This document shows, one piece after another, positions 56,159 to 64,000 of a DNA stretch of 64,000 nt. A program made the position numbers and the translations under genes. The notes beneath the pieces were generated by a model that made no database searches, had not been told where the DNA came from, and saw only the letters and a program-made list of their open reading frames with translations. This DNA is from a virus: positions 1 to 64,000 of IMG/VR virus record IMGVR_UViG_3300036851_000172; one strand, written 5' to 3'. Numbering within the stretch: position 1 is the first letter of the stretch; the number at the start of each line of letters is the position of its first letter.

Positions 56159-56394
56159 GCCAACTGCTCGCGATCTACCTCGTCATCGGCGGCATGCTCT
56201 GGCTCTTGTCCGAGATGCTGATGGGCGCCACGCGCGTGGCGTACCTTGAGCGGCTCGATAAAGGCTATTCGGTTGGCTACGTGCGTGCGGTTGCCGTAGT
56301 CGCCATCAGCCTCATCATCGTGTGCTGGCCCATGATTTACGTCGCCGCGATCGTGGGGACTGTCAGGGCGCTGTTGCGAGGTGAGACAACCTGA
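56155..56394 (+). CDS. small membrane protein, two helices, 79 aa
   Basis: LAIYLVIGGMLWLLSEMLMG and AVAVVAISLIIVCWPMIYVA AIVG are membrane spans. Coupled by ATGA. Unknown role. Confidence 0.68.
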   Translation: MSQLLAIYLVIGGMLWLLSEMLMGATRVAYLERLDKGYSVGYVRAVAVVAISLIIVCWPMIYVAAIVGTVRALLRGETT

Positions 56395-56423
56395 TGACGT
56401 CCCTTTCTCGATCGGAGAGACTC

Positions 56424-57029
56424 ATGAAAACTGAGACAGCAATCGGCGCAGCTATGGAGCGGGCCGGCTTCAATTCCGCGCAGTTGCGGCTACGCCAGGC
56501 CGGTCTGGATGCGCTCAGAAAGCATCATCGCAACATAGGGCGTGCGGTTCCGACGCTGGAAATCGTCGTCGAAGACGATCCCGAACTGATCGGCGAGTTG
56601 GTGCTGAATTATCTTTGCGGTCTCGACGCCGAGGCCAACGGCGGCGGCCGCCCATGCACTGGTGACCAGACATCTGGTGCCGCCGCTCGCAACGGGGCGG
56701 GCCAGGCGTTTGATGCTCACCCGACGGGAAGTGCCCGCCCCGTTCGCGAACCCTCGGCCTCCGATCGTGCCGCGGCCAGCCGCGTCGCTGCGCAGATCGC
56801 TGTGACGATATTCGATCGCGCGAAGACTGCCGACGGCCGCCCCTGGGGCAACGTCGGTGCTCACGAGCTTGATGGCATGGACCGCGACGGCGCGCTTGCG
56901 CGGGCGGTCAAGGCGCGACTGGGGCAACTCTCGAATCGCCAGCGTTTCCAGACATTGCGCGAGTTGATGGCGCCCGATGCCTTCGAGGCGTGCGTCGATG
57001 AGTTGCGGGAGCAATCGCATGACGCGTAA
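56424..57029 (+). CDS. hypothetical early protein, 201 aa
   Basis: Start MKTETAIGAAMERAGFNSAQ chosen for GGAGAG 4 nt upstream. Helical N-terminus, Gly/Ala/Arg linker and a helical C-terminus (GRPWGNVGAHELDGMDRDGA LARAVKARLG). Unknown function. Confidence 0.68.
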   Translation: MKTETAIGAAMERAGFNSAQLRLRQAGLDALRKHHRNIGRAVPTLEIVVEDDPELIGELVLNYLCGLDAEANGGGRPCTGDQTSGAAARNGAGQAFDAHPTGSARPVREPSASDRAAASRVAAQIAVTIFDRAKTADGRPWGNVGAHELDGMDRDGALARAVKARLGQLSNRQRFQTLRELMAPDAFEACVDELREQSHDA

Positions 57030-58176
57030 GAACTCCATGAATGGCGGCGCGGGTGGCCACAGAGCAGATGTCACCGATGACCATCCTCGAGGTGCCTCCG
57101 CGCCGTCCCCCGACCTCGTCACAACCATCTCCGAAATTCGCTATTGGCATCACCAGCGGGTGTTCGCGATGGATCAGCGAAAGCGGGCTGATCTCGCGCT
57201 CGGCGCCTTCCTGCGGGGCGTATTGGGTTGGTCGAGATCGTTACCGAAGGCAGAGGCTGAGGCCATCAATAGGCGTGCCGCCGATCTCATCGAGACCGGC
57301 GAGCGGATGCTCAAGCAAAAGCAGGGCCGCCCGATCCGTAAGACGGTCAACGGCGCCGATCCGCTCTATCAGGAGTGGGCGAGCTTCATCGAGGGATGCT
57401 TGAACGGGCGCGCGCACTATGTCGCGATCGAGGATAAGGCGGTGGCCGAGATGGAACGCCTTGCGGCATTGCTGCCGGTCGCGTCTTGGTTCAACGCCAA
57501 CGTCTTCTCATCCTCGTTCGTTTCGCTCGCGGTCATCATTGCGGAGACGGGCGACCTGTCTGGCTACGCCAACCCCGGCAAGGTCTGGAAGCGCATGGGC
57601 CTTGCCGTGATGAACGGCGTGCGCCAGGGCGGGTTGCGCAAGACCGCCTCGAAAGACGAATGGATCGCGCACGGGTATAGCGCCAAGCGCCGCTCGTTCA
57701 TGTTCGTCATCGGCGATGTGCTGGTCAAGAAGCAGGGCTATTTGCGCGAGGTCTATCTCGGGGAAAAGCAAAAGCAGCGCACGAAGGCGGTGGCAGCGGG
57801 ATTGACCGTCGCTCCGGCTGCCAAGATTCCGGAAAAGCGCAAGGCGGAATTCATCAGCGATGGCCACATCCACAAGATGTCCCAGCGCTATATGGAAAAA
57901 CGTCTGCTCAAAAATCTTTGGCAGGCGTGGCGGCGGGCCACCCCGAATCTGGAAACCAGTGAATTAGTGCCCGCCGCAAAAATAGAACCGCAGGCCGTCT
58001 CTCTCGTGAATTCCATTGGAGGTTTGCCTGTGGAGCGCTCGGCCAGGCTCGTTCAGCCAACCATACAAAACGTGCCGAGCGCATCTATTCCGGCGAGAGC
58101 CGGTAAGCGGCGGGCCAGGATCGACGCGAACTCCAATGTACCAGTGCCCGCCGCAAATCTATCGCCTACAACCTAA
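57019..58176 (+). CDS. IS110-like (Transposase_20) domain protein without RuvC part
   Basis: 385 aa. Residues about 125-285 follow the C-terminal half of IS110 transposases: MERLAALLPVASWF, FVSLAVIIAETGDLSGYANP GKVWKRMGLAV, GYSAKRRSFMFVIGDVLV, and MSQRYMEKRLLKNLWQAWR. The DEDD/RuvC half is missing and the N-terminus is a new helical region; the last 80 residues are Pro/Ala linker. No IS ends are seen. It sits in a coupled early operon, so looks domesticated. Confidence 0.68.
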   Translation: MTRKNSMNGGAGGHRADVTDDHPRGASAPSPDLVTTISEIRYWHHQRVFAMDQRKRADLALGAFLRGVLGWSRSLPKAEAEAINRRAADLIETGERMLKQKQGRPIRKTVNGADPLYQEWASFIEGCLNGRAHYVAIEDKAVAEMERLAALLPVASWFNANVFSSSFVSLAVIIAETGDLSGYANPGKVWKRMGLAVMNGVRQGGLRKTASKDEWIAHGYSAKRRSFMFVIGDVLVKKQGYLREVYLGEKQKQRTKAVAAGLTVAPAAKIPEKRKAEFISDGHIHKMSQRYMEKRLLKNLWQAWRRATPNLETSELVPAAKIEPQAVSLVNSIGGLPVERSARLVQPTIQNVPSASIPARAGKRRARIDANSNVPVPAANLSPTT

Positions 58177-58240
58177 TAACAGTTCGTCGGGTTGCGTGAT
58201 GTTGCTTGCGTATCGTTCACACGAATCGGGAGAAACGAAC

Positions 58241-59350
58241 GTGCAATTTCGCGATCATCCGGCCGTGCAAGGCAAGCGCGATTTCTATCCGGTCGATCCG
58301 CGCAAGCTCAAAGTGGACGACGCATACAATGTAAGAGACATGCAGGCGAAGGAGACGCGTGATCACATCGCCTGGCTGAAGGCATCGATCATCGCGGGCG
58401 GCGTGCACACTCCGCTGGAAGTCCGGCTCGACGGCAAGAATATCTTTGTCGTTGCAGGGCATTGCAGGCTGGCCGCCGTCCTCGAGGCGATCGAGGAAGG
58501 GAATCCGATCGCGACCGTACCCTGCATCCCGGAAGCCAAAGGTACCGACGAGATCGACCGCACGGTCAACCTAGTCATCTCGAATTCCGGCAAGCCGCTG
58601 TCACCATTGGAAGTGGCGAAGGTGGTCAAACGGCTCCAAGGCTACGGCTGGGAGCCGAAGCAGATCGCCGAACGGCTGGGCTGGAAGTCCACCAACACGG
58701 TCAAGCAACATCTCGACATGCTGGCGCTGCCGGAAGGCGTCAAGAAGCACGTCCGTGAAGGCAATGTCTCGGCGACGACAGCGCGTCATCTCGCGAAGGG
58801 CGTCGATCCGGACGAAGCCGAGAAGATGATCCAGGCGAACCTGGAAGAGAACCGGCGCATCAAGGGACCAAGGCGGCGAACGACAGTCACACGAAAAACG
58901 ATCGAGCGGGACAGGCCGAAGCCGCGAGCGGCCGAGGCCAAGTACGAGCCCCAGCCAGTTCCGGAACCGGTAGCGGCATCGGAAACTGTTTCGATTGTTT
59001 TCGGCAAGTCTGGCGGCGCAGGTGGCGGCAACAGCCTTTCGTCGCAGCCTCCAGAGCAGATGCCGGCTCCGGTGGCTGAGCAGCGTGAGACATCAATTCA
59101 GCCAGCCAATCCCGACTGGAACGGCCCAACGCTCGCCGACTGCCAAGTTCGGATTGAGTCGTTCGAACGCCCGCCCGCAGGCGTCAAAGACCTCATCGAC
59201 GCGCTCGCCCCCTTCGCCCACTGCGCCGAGTTGAATTTGCTCTATGCACGCGACGACAGCGAGGTGATCGAGGTTCTTGTCGGCGACATCAAGCGCGCTT
59301 GGAAGGCCTGGTCGAAGGCGACTGGCGCCGACGTGAAGGATGCAGCCTGA
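58241..59350 (+). CDS. ParB/Srx-domain DNA-binding protein
   Basis: 369 aa, GTG start with GGAG 8 nt upstream. FYPVDPRKLKVDDAYNVRDM, HTPLEVRLDGKNIFVVAGHC RLAAVLEA is the ParB/Srx box (CTP/ATP fold); HTH at WEPKQIAERLGWKSTNTVKQ HLDMLALP. The C-terminus is disordered then helical. Phage ParB-like proteins act as regulators or nucleases; which is not clear here. Confidence 0.85.
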   Translation: MQFRDHPAVQGKRDFYPVDPRKLKVDDAYNVRDMQAKETRDHIAWLKASIIAGGVHTPLEVRLDGKNIFVVAGHCRLAAVLEAIEEGNPIATVPCIPEAKGTDEIDRTVNLVISNSGKPLSPLEVAKVVKRLQGYGWEPKQIAERLGWKSTNTVKQHLDMLALPEGVKKHVREGNVSATTARHLAKGVDPDEAEKMIQANLEENRRIKGPRRRTTVTRKTIERDRPKPRAAEAKYEPQPVPEPVAASETVSIVFGKSGGAGGGNSLSSQPPEQMPAPVAEQRETSIQPANPDWNGPTLADCQVRIESFERPPAGVKDLIDALAPFAHCAELNLLYARDDSEVIEVLVGDIKRAWKAWSKATGADVKDAA

Positions 59351-59529
59351 TGGCGCGCTACCCGATCCTGCGCGCATCTGCGCATGTCCGCCACGCCACC
59401 GTGGTGGCTGCGGCCTGGTGGTGGTGCCCGCCGGTGATGATGGTGCGGTTGGCCGACCATGCCGACGTCGTCGATGACTTCTACGACGCGTTGGAAGGCA
59501 AGGACGACGACGATGAGGGCGCGGACTGA
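59350..59529 (+). CDS. small conserved protein, 59 aa (paralogue of 5497)
   Basis: AHVRHATVVAAAWWWCPPVM and ADVVDDFYDALEGKDDDDEG match the minus-strand gene 5497-5679 of phage 1. Coupled to ParB (TGATG) and to the next gene. Confidence 0.72.
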   Translation: MARYPILRASAHVRHATVVAAAWWWCPPVMMVRLADHADVVDDFYDALEGKDDDDEGAD

Positions 59530-59771
59530 TGCAAATCACCCGCGCCAACATCGATGAGCTGCTGGATGCCGGCGCATTGCAATTCAACGGCGGCCCCTAT
59601 GGCTGGCTCGTCATGCGCCGCGACGGGCCAACGGAACGAACGAGGCGAAGCATCTATCTCAACTACGAAGTCGGCGAATGTTTCCAGGTGTTCGGTGCGA
59701 TCGGGGATTATGACTTCGATGTGAACGGCGGGGCGCTGTCGTCGTATTGGTATCGCGTGCGGTTGCAGTGA
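59529..59771 (+). CDS. hypothetical protein, 80 aa
   Basis: MQITRANIDELLDAGALQFN GGPYGWLVMRRDG... beta-rich after a short helix. TGATG coupled. Unknown function. Confidence 0.66.
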   Translation: MQITRANIDELLDAGALQFNGGPYGWLVMRRDGPTERTRRSIYLNYEVGECFQVFGAIGDYDFDVNGGALSSYWYRVRLQ

Positions 59772-59798
59772 TCGACAGATGATTGAGAGGTGATACTT

Positions 59799-60086
59799 AT
59801 GGCGACGCCTTTGGAAATAGACATCGCGCTTTGGTACTGCACGAGAGCTGGAGATTATGGCGCCCAGACGGGCGACTACAATTTCCTTGCGCCAGGAGTC
59901 CAAGACGCCTTTCAGCGCATGGTCGATGCTGGCTTGCTGAAGAAGCACGTTCCGAATAGCGACCTTCCACAACATTTCCACAACACCGAAGGCTTGCTGG
60001 TCTACGTCGAAGCGCTCTGCGCCATTCCTTGGCCGGAACAGCGCTGGGTCGTCCCCGACGTATCACACACCAAAGGTGAGCTATAG
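59799..60086 (+). CDS. hypothetical protein, 95 aa
   Basis: MATPLEIDIALWYCTRAGDY ... LLVYVEALCAIPWPEQRWVV P; small winged-helix-like end. GAGGTG upstream. Ends 1 bp before the next ATG. Confidence 0.66.
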   Translation: MATPLEIDIALWYCTRAGDYGAQTGDYNFLAPGVQDAFQRMVDAGLLKKHVPNSDLPQHFHNTEGLLVYVEALCAIPWPEQRWVVPDVSHTKGEL

Positions 60087-60437
60087 ATGAGCGAAGTCCG
60101 CATCCCGATCTTCATCCAGTGCCGCTCTGGTGAGAAGGCTATCGAGGCATGGGCGCGCAACGCCGATGCGCCGCTTGCCTGTCACCCTATCTACAACAAC
60201 GCCAGTGACGACGGCGCCTGGATCATTACGCATCGCAAGACCGGACTGGTCGTCAATCCTTCGCGCACCTATTCCAAGGATGACGCGCTGGCCCTGATCG
60301 ATATTTACGCACCACTTGCCGATTGGGACGGCGAGCCGATGAAGGTCGCGGGACTGCGTGACGTGATCGAGGCCGCATATGAACAATTCGAGCCATCATC
60401 AAATACGCAACAATCGCTCACTCCGCATGAGCAATAG
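60087..60437 (+). CDS. hypothetical protein, 116 aa
   Basis: MSEVRIPIFIQCRSGEKAIE ... WIITHRKTGLVVNPSRTYSK; alpha/beta. Directly before the C5 methyltransferase. Unknown. Confidence 0.66.
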   Translation: MSEVRIPIFIQCRSGEKAIEAWARNADAPLACHPIYNNASDDGAWIITHRKTGLVVNPSRTYSKDDALALIDIYAPLADWDGEPMKVAGLRDVIEAAYEQFEPSSNTQQSLTPHEQ

Positions 60438-61193
60438 ATGACGCAGCTCGTCCTCTCACTGTTTCCCGGCATTGGTCTGCTCGACATGGCTTTCGAGGAA
60501 GAGGGCTATTGCGTCGTACGCGGGCCGGATTTGCTCTGGGGTGGCGACATCAAACGCTTCCATCCGCCGGCCGGCAAGTTTGAGGGCATCATTGGCGGGC
60601 CGCCGTGTCAGGCATTCTCACGGCTGCGGCATATCGTCGAGGCCAACGGCTACCAAGTCGCAGAGAACCTGATCCCGGAATTTGAGCGCGTTGTCGCTGA
60701 AGCGCAGCCGAAGTGGTTCCTGATGGAGAACGTCCCGGCCGCCCCGGCACCCTTCGTGCCCGGATACGTTGGGGTGTCAAGGATCACGCGCGATTATTGG
60801 GTCGGCGGCATTACCAACCGCGAGCGACGGTTCACGTTCGCTGCATGGGGCTCGTGGGCAGCTGACGGCTTCCATCTGCCTAGCCTTGCTCTACACACGA
60901 CCGAGCCTGAGCACTCGGCACTCGCGTCCGGCGGCGGTCGCCCCGTGCCCGTGGCCGTTGGTGGCAGCGGCAAGGTCAAGCGCAGCAAAAAAAGCGCGCT
61001 GAAAAACTACGGCTACAAGACCGCCGATGCCTTCGCAAACCATTGCCGGCTGCAAGGTCTGCCAGACGATTTTGACTTGCCGCCATTCTCGGTCGCCGCA
61101 AAGGTTAAGGCGGTTGGCAACGGTGTGCCGCTCGCAATGGGGCGCGCCGTAGCGAAGGCAGTCAAAGCCGCAAGTATAGCACACGACGAATAA
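60438..61193 (+). CDS. DNA cytosine-5 methyltransferase
   Basis: 251 aa. Motif I LSLFPGIGLLDMAF, motif IV GGPPCQAFS with catalytic Cys57, motif VI LMENV (Glu97), motif VIII ITNRERRFTF, target region short, motif X VGNGVPLAMG. Complete though compact. Protects phage DNA from host restriction or acts in regulation. Adjacent GcrA gene follows. Confidence 0.92.
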   Translation: MTQLVLSLFPGIGLLDMAFEEEGYCVVRGPDLLWGGDIKRFHPPAGKFEGIIGGPPCQAFSRLRHIVEANGYQVAENLIPEFERVVAEAQPKWFLMENVPAAPAPFVPGYVGVSRITRDYWVGGITNRERRFTFAAWGSWAADGFHLPSLALHTTEPEHSALASGGGRPVPVAVGGSGKVKRSKKSALKNYGYKTADAFANHCRLQGLPDDFDLPPFSVAAKVKAVGNGVPLAMGRAVAKAVKAASIAHDE

Positions 61194-61288
61194 TCAGACC
61201 GTTCTAGTTCCTGTCGCGTTTGTAGTTCCCCAGTCCAGTTGCATCAGTTGCGTGTTGCGTATCCCTCACATCGAAGGATCGATCACGC

Positions 61289-61894
61289 ATGGGTGTGCAT
61301 TGGCCAGATGACGTCATCGATCGGCTGACGTCGCTGTGGAAGTCGGGCGCGTCGTGCTCCCGCATCGCCCAAAAGCTAAACGACAGATTCGGGATGGGGC
61401 TCACCCGCAATGCGGTGATCGGCAAAGTCCATCGGTTGAAGCTGGCGAGCAGGCCGCGGAAACCCGGTGAGCCGCCAGCCGAACGGGCACCGCGATCCGA
61501 CACGGCAAAAGCATCGAAACGAATTCAGCTCAAGCGCAACCGCCCGAAGTGGGACGCGCAGACGCAATCCTTCGAACCCGAAACGGAGCCTCAAGTGGCG
61601 AGTGTTCTCATGTCCGATCTCGATATACCGAAGTCGCAGCGCAAGACGCTGATGCAGTTGACCGAGCACAGCTGCAGGTGGCCGGTCGGTGATGTCGGCG
61701 CTCCGGATTTCTTCTTCTGTGGTGCGGAGCCGATGAAGGGTTGTGCGTATTGCGTGCCGCATCAGCATCGCTCGCTCAGCGGCAGCAGCCGCAACATCAG
61801 CGATGAGGAGCGGGCGCGGCGCGAGCAGTTCGGCGCCAAGGCGGCAGAGCGATTCCGTCAGGGTCGGCAAGCTTTCGAGCGGGTGGCGTCATGA
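61289..61894 (+). CDS. GcrA family cell-cycle regulator (phage 2)
   Basis: 201 aa. GcrA N-terminus WPDDVIDRLTSLWKSGASCS RIAQKLNDRFG-TRNAVIGKVHRLKL and C-terminus HSCRWPVGDVGAPDFFFCGA with YCVPHQH are both intact, so it may bind methylated promoters and sigma70 as host GcrA does. 95-bp gap upstream could hold its promoter (no clear -35/-10 seen). Confidence 0.9.
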   Translation: MGVHWPDDVIDRLTSLWKSGASCSRIAQKLNDRFGMGLTRNAVIGKVHRLKLASRPRKPGEPPAERAPRSDTAKASKRIQLKRNRPKWDAQTQSFEPETEPQVASVLMSDLDIPKSQRKTLMQLTEHSCRWPVGDVGAPDFFFCGAEPMKGCAYCVPHQHRSLSGSSRNISDEERARREQFGAKAAERFRQGRQAFERVAS

Positions 61895-62292
61895 GCGCAG
61901 CAACCTCCTATCAGGCACCACCTCTCGGCGCTCTCTGCTATCTCGCGACGCCATATTCAAAGTATGCCGGCGGTCTCGATGCTGCGTTCCGCGATGCTGC
62001 GAAGCTCGCCGCGCTGCTCTTGCGCGCCGGAGTCAAGTGCTACAGCCCGATCGCACACACGCATCCGATCGCGGTTCACGGCAAGGTCGATCCGCTCGAT
62101 CATTCAATCTGGCTGCCCTTCGATGAGGCCATGATGCGTGCAGCCGACGTGCTGCTGGTCGCCGAGATGGACGGGTGGAAGGAAAGCAAAGGCGTCCTGC
62201 ACGAGATCAACTTCTTCGCTACGGCTGGCAAGCCGGTGTTTTACCTCGATCCGGCGACGTTGACGATGCGCAAGCAGGCAAGGGCGGCATGA
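61891..62292 (+). CDS. DUF1937 protein (deoxyribosyltransferase-like)
   Basis: 133 aa. CYLATPYSKYAGGLDAAFRD, CYSPIAHTHPIAVHGKVDPL DHSIWLPFDEAMMRAADVLL and GWKESKGVLHEI are the DUF1937 pattern, related to nucleoside 2-deoxyribosyltransferase. May act on nucleotides or a nucleotide signal (inference). ATGA overlaps at both ends. Confidence 0.84.
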   Translation: MSAATSYQAPPLGALCYLATPYSKYAGGLDAAFRDAAKLAALLLRAGVKCYSPIAHTHPIAVHGKVDPLDHSIWLPFDEAMMRAADVLLVAEMDGWKESKGVLHEINFFATAGKPVFYLDPATLTMRKQARAA

Positions 62293-62531
62293 GCGATATC
62301 GATCTCGACGATGACGCCGACGACCGCGCCATCGCCCGCGAGCGCGCCGAGCGCACCATGCAGCGGCGCACCGAGACCTGCGCCATGCATTGGCAATTGC
62401 TTCAAGCCTTTCTCGGCCGGGCCTCCAGCATTGTCCGCGACGGCAGGAACGTGCGCGTGCAGTTTTCAGCCGAGATCGATGCGGAGCAGTTCGCGCAATT
62501 CATCGGCAGGAAGTGGGGCGTCAATGGCTGA
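62289..62531 (+). CDS. hypothetical acidic helical protein, 80 aa
   Basis: MSDIDLDDDADDRAIARERA ERTMQRRTETCAMHWQLLQA; ends FAQFIGRKWGVNG. 8-nt overlap with the next gene. Unknown function. Confidence 0.66.
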   Translation: MSDIDLDDDADDRAIARERAERTMQRRTETCAMHWQLLQAFLGRASSIVRDGRNVRVQFSAEIDAEQFAQFIGRKWGVNG

Positions 62532-63507
62532 CAAGTCCGCCATCGAATGGACCGACGCGTCCTGGACGCCGATTCGCGCGCGCAACCTCAAGACCGGCAA
62601 GCTCGGCTGGCATTGCGAGCACGCCACGACCGGGTGCGAGTTCTGCTATTCCGAAGGATTCAACAAGCGGCTTGGCACTGGCCTCCAGTACAAACCCGGT
62701 CACCGCAAGGACATCGAGATATTCCTCGACGAAGACATGCTGAAGGCGCCATTGCGCTGGAAAAAGCCTCGCATGATCTTCGTCTGTTCGATGACCGACG
62801 CCTTTGGAGACTTCGTCAAGGACGAATGGCTCGACAAGATGTTCGCCGTCATGGCGCTGTGTCCACAGCATACCTTCCAGGTGCTGACGAAGCGTGCGGA
62901 GGGGATGCGCGACTATCTGACATCAAAGAACGTCGCGACGCGGATTGCGCATCATTCAATCCTGTTGGCCGGTCCGCGAGAGGACCGCGTCATTTCCGAG
63001 CGGGTTCTTTGGTCAATCGGTTTGCGAGAAAAGCCGGTTCCGAACGGCTTCGTTAATTGGCCGCTTCCCAACCTATGGCTCGGAGTCTCCTGCGAACGTC
63101 AGCAGGAAGCCGATGAGCGCATTCCGTTTCTGTTGCAGATGCCGGCAGCGGTGCGATTCGTATCGGCTGAGCCGCTGTTGGGGGCGATTGATCTTCTCGG
63201 CAACCATTGGCTGACGCAATTCATTCCGGCCGAGGGCGAGCCATTTCCAGCACGGTTGGACTGGGTCATCGTCGGTGGTGAGAGCGGCCATAACGCGAGG
63301 CCGTTCCATATCGACTGGGCTGAATCGATTGTCGCTCAATGTGCCTATCGGGGCGTCGCCTGCTTCGTCAAGCAACTCGGCGCCTGCGCCATGTCGGACG
63401 GCTATCCGATGCACTACGCCGATCGCAAGGGCGGCGATTGGGACGAGTGGCCGGAGTCGCTGCGCGTCCGACAATTCCCAGTTGCCGCCCGCGAGGTCGC
63501 TGCATGA
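62524..63507 (+). CDS. phage Gp37/Gp68-type (DUF5131) protein
   Basis: 327 aa. SAIEWTDASWTPIRARNLKT, Cys31, Cys38 and Cys41 (WHCEHATTGCEFCYSEGF), IFVCSMTDAFGDFV, TFQVLTKRAEGM, NLWLGVSCERQQEADERIPF and WVIVGGESGHNARPFHIDW all fit the family, which is thought related to radical-SAM folds. The Cys trio could bind an iron-sulfur cluster. Phage role unknown. Confidence 0.87.
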   Translation: MADKSAIEWTDASWTPIRARNLKTGKLGWHCEHATTGCEFCYSEGFNKRLGTGLQYKPGHRKDIEIFLDEDMLKAPLRWKKPRMIFVCSMTDAFGDFVKDEWLDKMFAVMALCPQHTFQVLTKRAEGMRDYLTSKNVATRIAHHSILLAGPREDRVISERVLWSIGLREKPVPNGFVNWPLPNLWLGVSCERQQEADERIPFLLQMPAAVRFVSAEPLLGAIDLLGNHWLTQFIPAEGEPFPARLDWVIVGGESGHNARPFHIDWAESIVAQCAYRGVACFVKQLGACAMSDGYPMHYADRKGGDWDEWPESLRVRQFPVAAREVAA

Positions 63508-63815
63508 CCCGCACCCGCGACACCTTCGACATGTTCTCCCCGCCGGACCGCGGCCGCTTCGGCGACAATGAATCCATCCGTGGCAACGACAGCGTCCGGT
63601 CGAACCTCTGCGATCTCGATCTGATCCTGCACAACGACAATCCGCAAAAGAAGGCCATCGCTGTTTCGCTGGCCAAGGACACCCCGTTCGCGCGCTGGGC
63701 GTGGCTGCCACGATCGATGATCGAATACGAGAAGACCGGCATTGGCCGGGACGGCGGCGCATTGGTGCGGGTGACGCTGCCGGAGACATTGGCGAAGCAG
63801 AAGGGGTTGATATGA
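63504..63815 (+). CDS. hypothetical protein, 103 aa
   Basis: MTRTRDTFDMFSPPDRGRFG DNESIRGND ... LPETLAKQKGLI. ATGA overlaps on both sides. Unknown function. Confidence 0.68.
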   Translation: MTRTRDTFDMFSPPDRGRFGDNESIRGNDSVRSNLCDLDLILHNDNPQKKAIAVSLAKDTPFARWAWLPRSMIEYEKTGIGRDGGALVRVTLPETLAKQKGLI

Positions 63816-64000
63816 CGGAGGACCGAAAACCGTTCTGGGTCAAGTGCCCGACGTGTTCCCACTGCTGGGCGGCGGTGTATGCCCCGATGGAGGTGCGAGC
63901 GTTCGCCGAGACCGTGATGGCAGCGCGGTGCCCGATGTGCGGCGAGACCAAGAAGATCGGTATCGCCAAACAGGATAACGGAAAGCTGCTTGAGAATTGC
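63812..64000 (+). CDS. zinc-ribbon protein (partial, runs off the window)
   Basis: First 63 residues: CPTCSHCWAAVYAPMEV and CPMCGETKKIG form a CxxC...CxxC zinc ribbon. The 3' end lies beyond the window. Confidence 0.72.
   Translation, partial: MTEDRKPFWVKCPTCSHCWAAVYAPMEVRAFAETVMAARCPMCGETKKIGIAKQDNGKLLENC

Noticed and set aside
57019-58176. Complete IS110 insertion sequence
   Set aside because: The RuvC half, IS ends and target duplication are absent, and the gene overlaps its neighbour by 11 bp, so it is not an autonomous element.
1-64000. CRISPR array
   Set aside because: No series of equal direct repeats with unique spacers was found; repeats present are two-copy phage homologies or inverted repeats.
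1-64000. tRNA or rRNA genes, and a tRNA attachment site
   Set aside because: No cloverleaf with a proper T-loop and acceptor end was seen. The CCCCGGTTCGCGGGG stretch near 2647 looks like a T-arm but has a 5-nt loop and no other arms.

Overview
The window is phage DNA from end to end. I see no host housekeeping gene, tRNA, rRNA or CRISPR array. The host is probably an alphaproteobacterium of the Hyphomicrobiales (Bradyrhizobium-like). The clues are high GC, two GcrA-type regulators (a family specific to alphaproteobacteria), a GH108 endolysin, a Pam3-gp28-type holin and a DUF3597 protein. Exact species cannot be told from the sequence.

Layout. Two related but heteroimmune temperate phage genomes lie head to tail. 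Phage 1 fills about 1-43,900. Its leftward early operon (7650 down to 1, minus strand) carries an integrase at 2616-3587. Its immunity switch is at 7850-8660 (repressor minus, Cro-like plus). Its rightward early operon is at 9094-12838 (GcrA-like, RusA, DUF1376). Its late operon is at 12849-43898. The late genes run: terminase, portal (frameshifted), tail-spike and fibre proteins, scaffold, SU10/DUF5309-type capsid, a methyltransferase with two glycosyltransferases, adaptor and nozzle, ejection proteins, more fibres, and a large lysis cassette. This gene set points to a podovirus-like particle. Phage 2 starts with a second leftward operon (53154 down to 43903) whose last gene ends 5 bp from the last late gene of phage 1. 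It has its own integrase (48817-49788), a different immunity switch (53200-54390), and a rightward operon that leaves the window at 64000 (IS110-like protein, ParB-like, C5 methyltransferase, GcrA, DUF1937, Gp37/Gp68-type protein). Which genes on the far side of each integrase belong to which phage depends on where att lies. An 80-bp perfect repeat at each integrase 3' end is my candidate, which would make one unit about 46.2 kb.

How the parts work together. In both phages a small XRE repressor and a Cro-like protein are divergent, and each switch has its own operator family: TTACC-N5-GGTAA in phage 1, ACAGAA-N-TTCTGT-like in phage 2. In each, operators sit in the spacer of the leftward early promoter and beside the cro promoter, a lambda-like OL/OR plan. 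The different operators would let the two prophages coexist. The leftward operons are trains of short, translationally coupled genes (ATGA/GTGA overlaps), many Zn-ribbon, HNH or one-helix membrane proteins.

Most notable: a lysin fusing three apparent wall-active domains to a holin-like membrane tail; an AT-hook gene written inside a glycosyltransferase gene; a chain of four inverted repeats in a 470-bp noncoding gap after phage 2 cro; an IS110-like transposase domain without its RuvC part; and a lipoprotein gene coupled to the phage 2 repressor.
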